From JACZQZ01 sp046756945 (GTDB lineage Bacteria > Pseudomonadota > Alphaproteobacteria > Rhodospirillales > 2-02-FULL-58-16), in the NCBI GenBank assembly GCA_046756945.1, contig JBHHXI010000059.1, positions 1-17,900 on the forward strand: a stretch of DNA of 17,900 bases, written 5' to 3'. A program made the position numbers and the translations under genes. The notes under the pieces are model-generated. The model did no database searches and was not told where the DNA came from. It was given only the letters and a program-made list of their open reading frames with translations. Numbering within the stretch: position 1 is the first letter of the stretch; each line of letters opens with the position of its first letter. Positions 16,743 through 17,900 of the stretch are shown piece by piece.

Positions 16743-17339
16743 TCACGGTTGACGCCGGAGGTTCTCGACCAGGGGAAGTATCTTTTCGGCAATCACGCGT
16801 TCGGTCATGGCGCCGATGTGCTTGTAGGCGATCCGCCCGCGCCTATCGACGACGAAGGTCTCGGGCACCCCGTAGACGCCCCAGTCGATGGCGACGCGCC
16901 CGTCCCGGTCGGCGCCGTCCCGCGTGTAGGGATCGCCAAGGCCGTCCAGCCAGGCCTGCGCGGCGTCGGGGCTGTCCTTGTAGTTGAGGCCGTGGAGAGG
17001 GACGACGCCTCGCCGTGCAAGGGCCATCAGCACCGGGTGTTCGCGCTTGCATTCGGCGCACCAGGACGCCCACACGTTGACGAGGGACACCTCGCCCCGC
17101 AGATCCTCGCTCGACAACCCGAGGCTGCGGCCCTGGACCGGCGGCAGCGCGAATTCGGGAACCGGCTTGCCGATCAGGGCCGACGGTATCTCCCGCGGGT
17201 TCAGGGTCAGGCCGACGGCGAACGCCACCGCGATGACGGCGAAAATGGCAACCGGAATTAAACAGGTCAGGCGCCGGCGGCCCTGCCCGTCGACGGTATT
17301 TCCCGGAGTTCCCCCGCCCGATACGGCATTTGTGTTCAT
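16743..17339 (-). CDS. CcmG/DsbE-type periplasmic thiol:disulfide reductase
   Basis: This 198-residue protein is anchored by one membrane segment (about 24-45) with a periplasmic thioredoxin domain from about residue 58. It reduces the CXXCH cysteines of apocytochromes so that haem can be attached. The active site is WCAEC (93-97) inside VNVWASWCAECKREHPVLMAL. The cis-proline region GVPETFVVDRRGRIAYKHIG (157-176) is the CcmG signature. CcmG proteins often have Pro in the active-site pair (for example CPxC or CxPC); here it is Ala-Glu, an acidic and unusual choice. ATG 17339 has GGGAGACC upstream and lies 28 bases after the Rieske stop, so they are likely co-transcribed. A more general TlpA-type function is the alternative. 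Confidence 0.88.
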   Translation of the reverse strand: MNTNAVSGGGTPGNTVDGQGRRRLTCLIPVAIFAVIAVAFAVGLTLNPREIPSALIGKPVPEFALPPVQGRSLGLSSEDLRGEVSLVNVWASWCAECKREHPVLMALARRGVVPLHGLNYKDSPDAAQAWLDGLGDPYTRDGADRDGRVAIDWGVYGVPETFVVDRRGRIAYKHIGAMTERVIAEKILPLVENLRRQP

Positions 17340-17367
17340 AAGGTGGTCTCCCGGTGTCCGTGCCGCT

Positions 17368-17900
17368 TCATCCGATACGGACCAGGGCGTCTTCGACGAA
17401 CGCATAGTCCGGCAGGTACAGGTTCTTCGGCGCCGGGCCCCGGCGGACCCGCCCGGAGGTGTCGTACACGGAGCCATGACAGGGGCAGAACCAGCCGCCG
17501 TACCTGCCCCTCGGCCGGTTGGAATTCTGCCCCAAGGGTATGCACCCCAGGTGCGTGCACACACCGACGACGACAAGCCACTCCTCGCGTTGGACCCGGT
17601 CGGCGTCGAGGGCCGGGTCGATGAGCTCGGCCGTGTCATCGGCCTTCGCCCGGGCGATTTCCGCGGGCGTCCGGCGACAGACGAACACGGGCTGCCCGCG
17701 CCAGACGACGGTGACGCGCTGGCCGACCTCGATGGGCGCCAGGTCGAGCTCGACAGAGGACAGCGCGCGCACATCGGCCGCGGGGTTCATGCTGTCGATT
17801 AGGGGCCACCCGGCGAGGCCGGCTCCGACGGTGGCGGCGGTCGCCGTCGCAAGCAACAGGAAGTCCCGCCGCGATTCGCCGTCCGGCGGCGGGCTTGTAT
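17368..17900 (-). CDS. petA: Ubiquinol-cytochrome c reductase Rieske iron-sulfur subunit (5' end outside window)
   Basis: This is the Rieske subunit, whose high-potential [2Fe-2S] centre takes an electron from ubiquinol in the bc1 complex. 176 codons are visible; the start lies beyond base 17900. The N-terminus has a twin-arginine type signal, SRRDFLLLAT, that stays as membrane anchor. Cluster motifs are CTHLGC (bases 17542-17559) and CPCHGS (17470-17487). Further bc1-type features are VTVVWRGQPVFV and a C-terminal GPAPKNLYLPDYAFVEDALVRIG. The insertion between anchor and cluster (RTPAEIARAKADDTAELIDP) is typical of alphaproteobacterial bc1 Rieske proteins. The next gene downstream is CcmG-like, not petB (cytochrome b) as in the usual petABC operon. 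A short internal start at 17856 would cut off the Tat motif and is rejected. It could be a second copy or part of a rearranged operon. Confidence 0.9.
   Translation of the reverse strand, partial: TSPPPDGESRRDFLLLATATAATVGAGLAGWPLIDSMNPAADVRALSSVELDLAPIEVGQRVTVVWRGQPVFVCRRTPAEIARAKADDTAELIDPALDADRVQREEWLVVVGVCTHLGCIPLGQNSNRPRGRYGGWFCPCHGSVYDTSGRVRRGPAPKNLYLPDYAFVEDALVRIG

Noticed and set aside
16743..17774. Single 343-codon frame joining the CcmG-like gene to the region of the Rieske gene
   Set aside because: The added part is out of frame with the Rieske protein and has no domain; ATG 17339 has a ribosome site and gives a standard CcmG length.

Overview
The window is high-GC DNA, densely packed with long ORFs, and it looks like a chromosomal segment of an alphaproteobacterium, most likely of the Rhodospirillales or a related group. 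The main support is the run tpiA-secG-pyrG-kdsA-eno-(exported protein)-divIC/ftsB-pdhA, a gene order familiar from that class. KdsA and SecG indicate a Gram-negative cell. I saw no tRNA, rRNA, CRISPR array, transposase, phage gene or obvious pseudogene. Layout: (1) Positions 1-358 hold the 5' part of pdhA (minus, cut by the window edge). (2) 359-732 is a 374-base divergent intergenic region with an AT-rich core, a palindrome and a GC-rich hairpin. (3) 733-3615 (plus) encodes a 960-residue fusion: acyl carrier protein, fatty acyl-AMP ligase / acyl-ACP synthetase, and membrane PlsC-type acyltransferase. It sits inside the otherwise conserved eno-divIC-pdhA neighbourhood and ends at a double-hairpin terminator facing divIC. 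(4) 3689-9887 (minus) is the housekeeping block: tpiA, secG, pyrG, kdsA, eno, an exported protein of unknown function, and divIC. kdsA and eno overlap by four bases. A terminator separates secG from pyrG. (5) 9888-10158 is a divergent promoter region with stacked GC hairpins and a good sigma70-like promoter whose spacer is a perfect palindrome. (6) 10159-13573 (plus) carries a PpiD/SurA-type periplasmic folding protein and trpE. (7) 13650-17900 (minus) runs, in transcription order, Rieske protein (5' end outside the window), CcmG/DsbE thioredoxin, CcdA, small cytochrome c, CueR-type copper regulator and a YibQ-type divergent polysaccharide deacetylase. How the genes work together: block 4 combines glycolysis (tpiA, eno) feeding pyruvate dehydrogenase, with CTP and KDO synthesis for lipid A/LPS, protein export and cell division. 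CcdA passes electrons from cytoplasmic thioredoxin across the membrane to CcmG, which reduces apocytochrome cysteines before haem attachment. The adjacent cytochrome c is a possible client, and the Rieske protein would belong to a bc1-type complex. CueR at the end of the run suggests a link to copper, but no CueR operator or copper efflux gene is visible here. The least ordinary items are the tri-domain lipid enzyme, the redox/copper cluster with a Rieske gene not followed by petB, and several palindromic elements in promoters and gene junctions.
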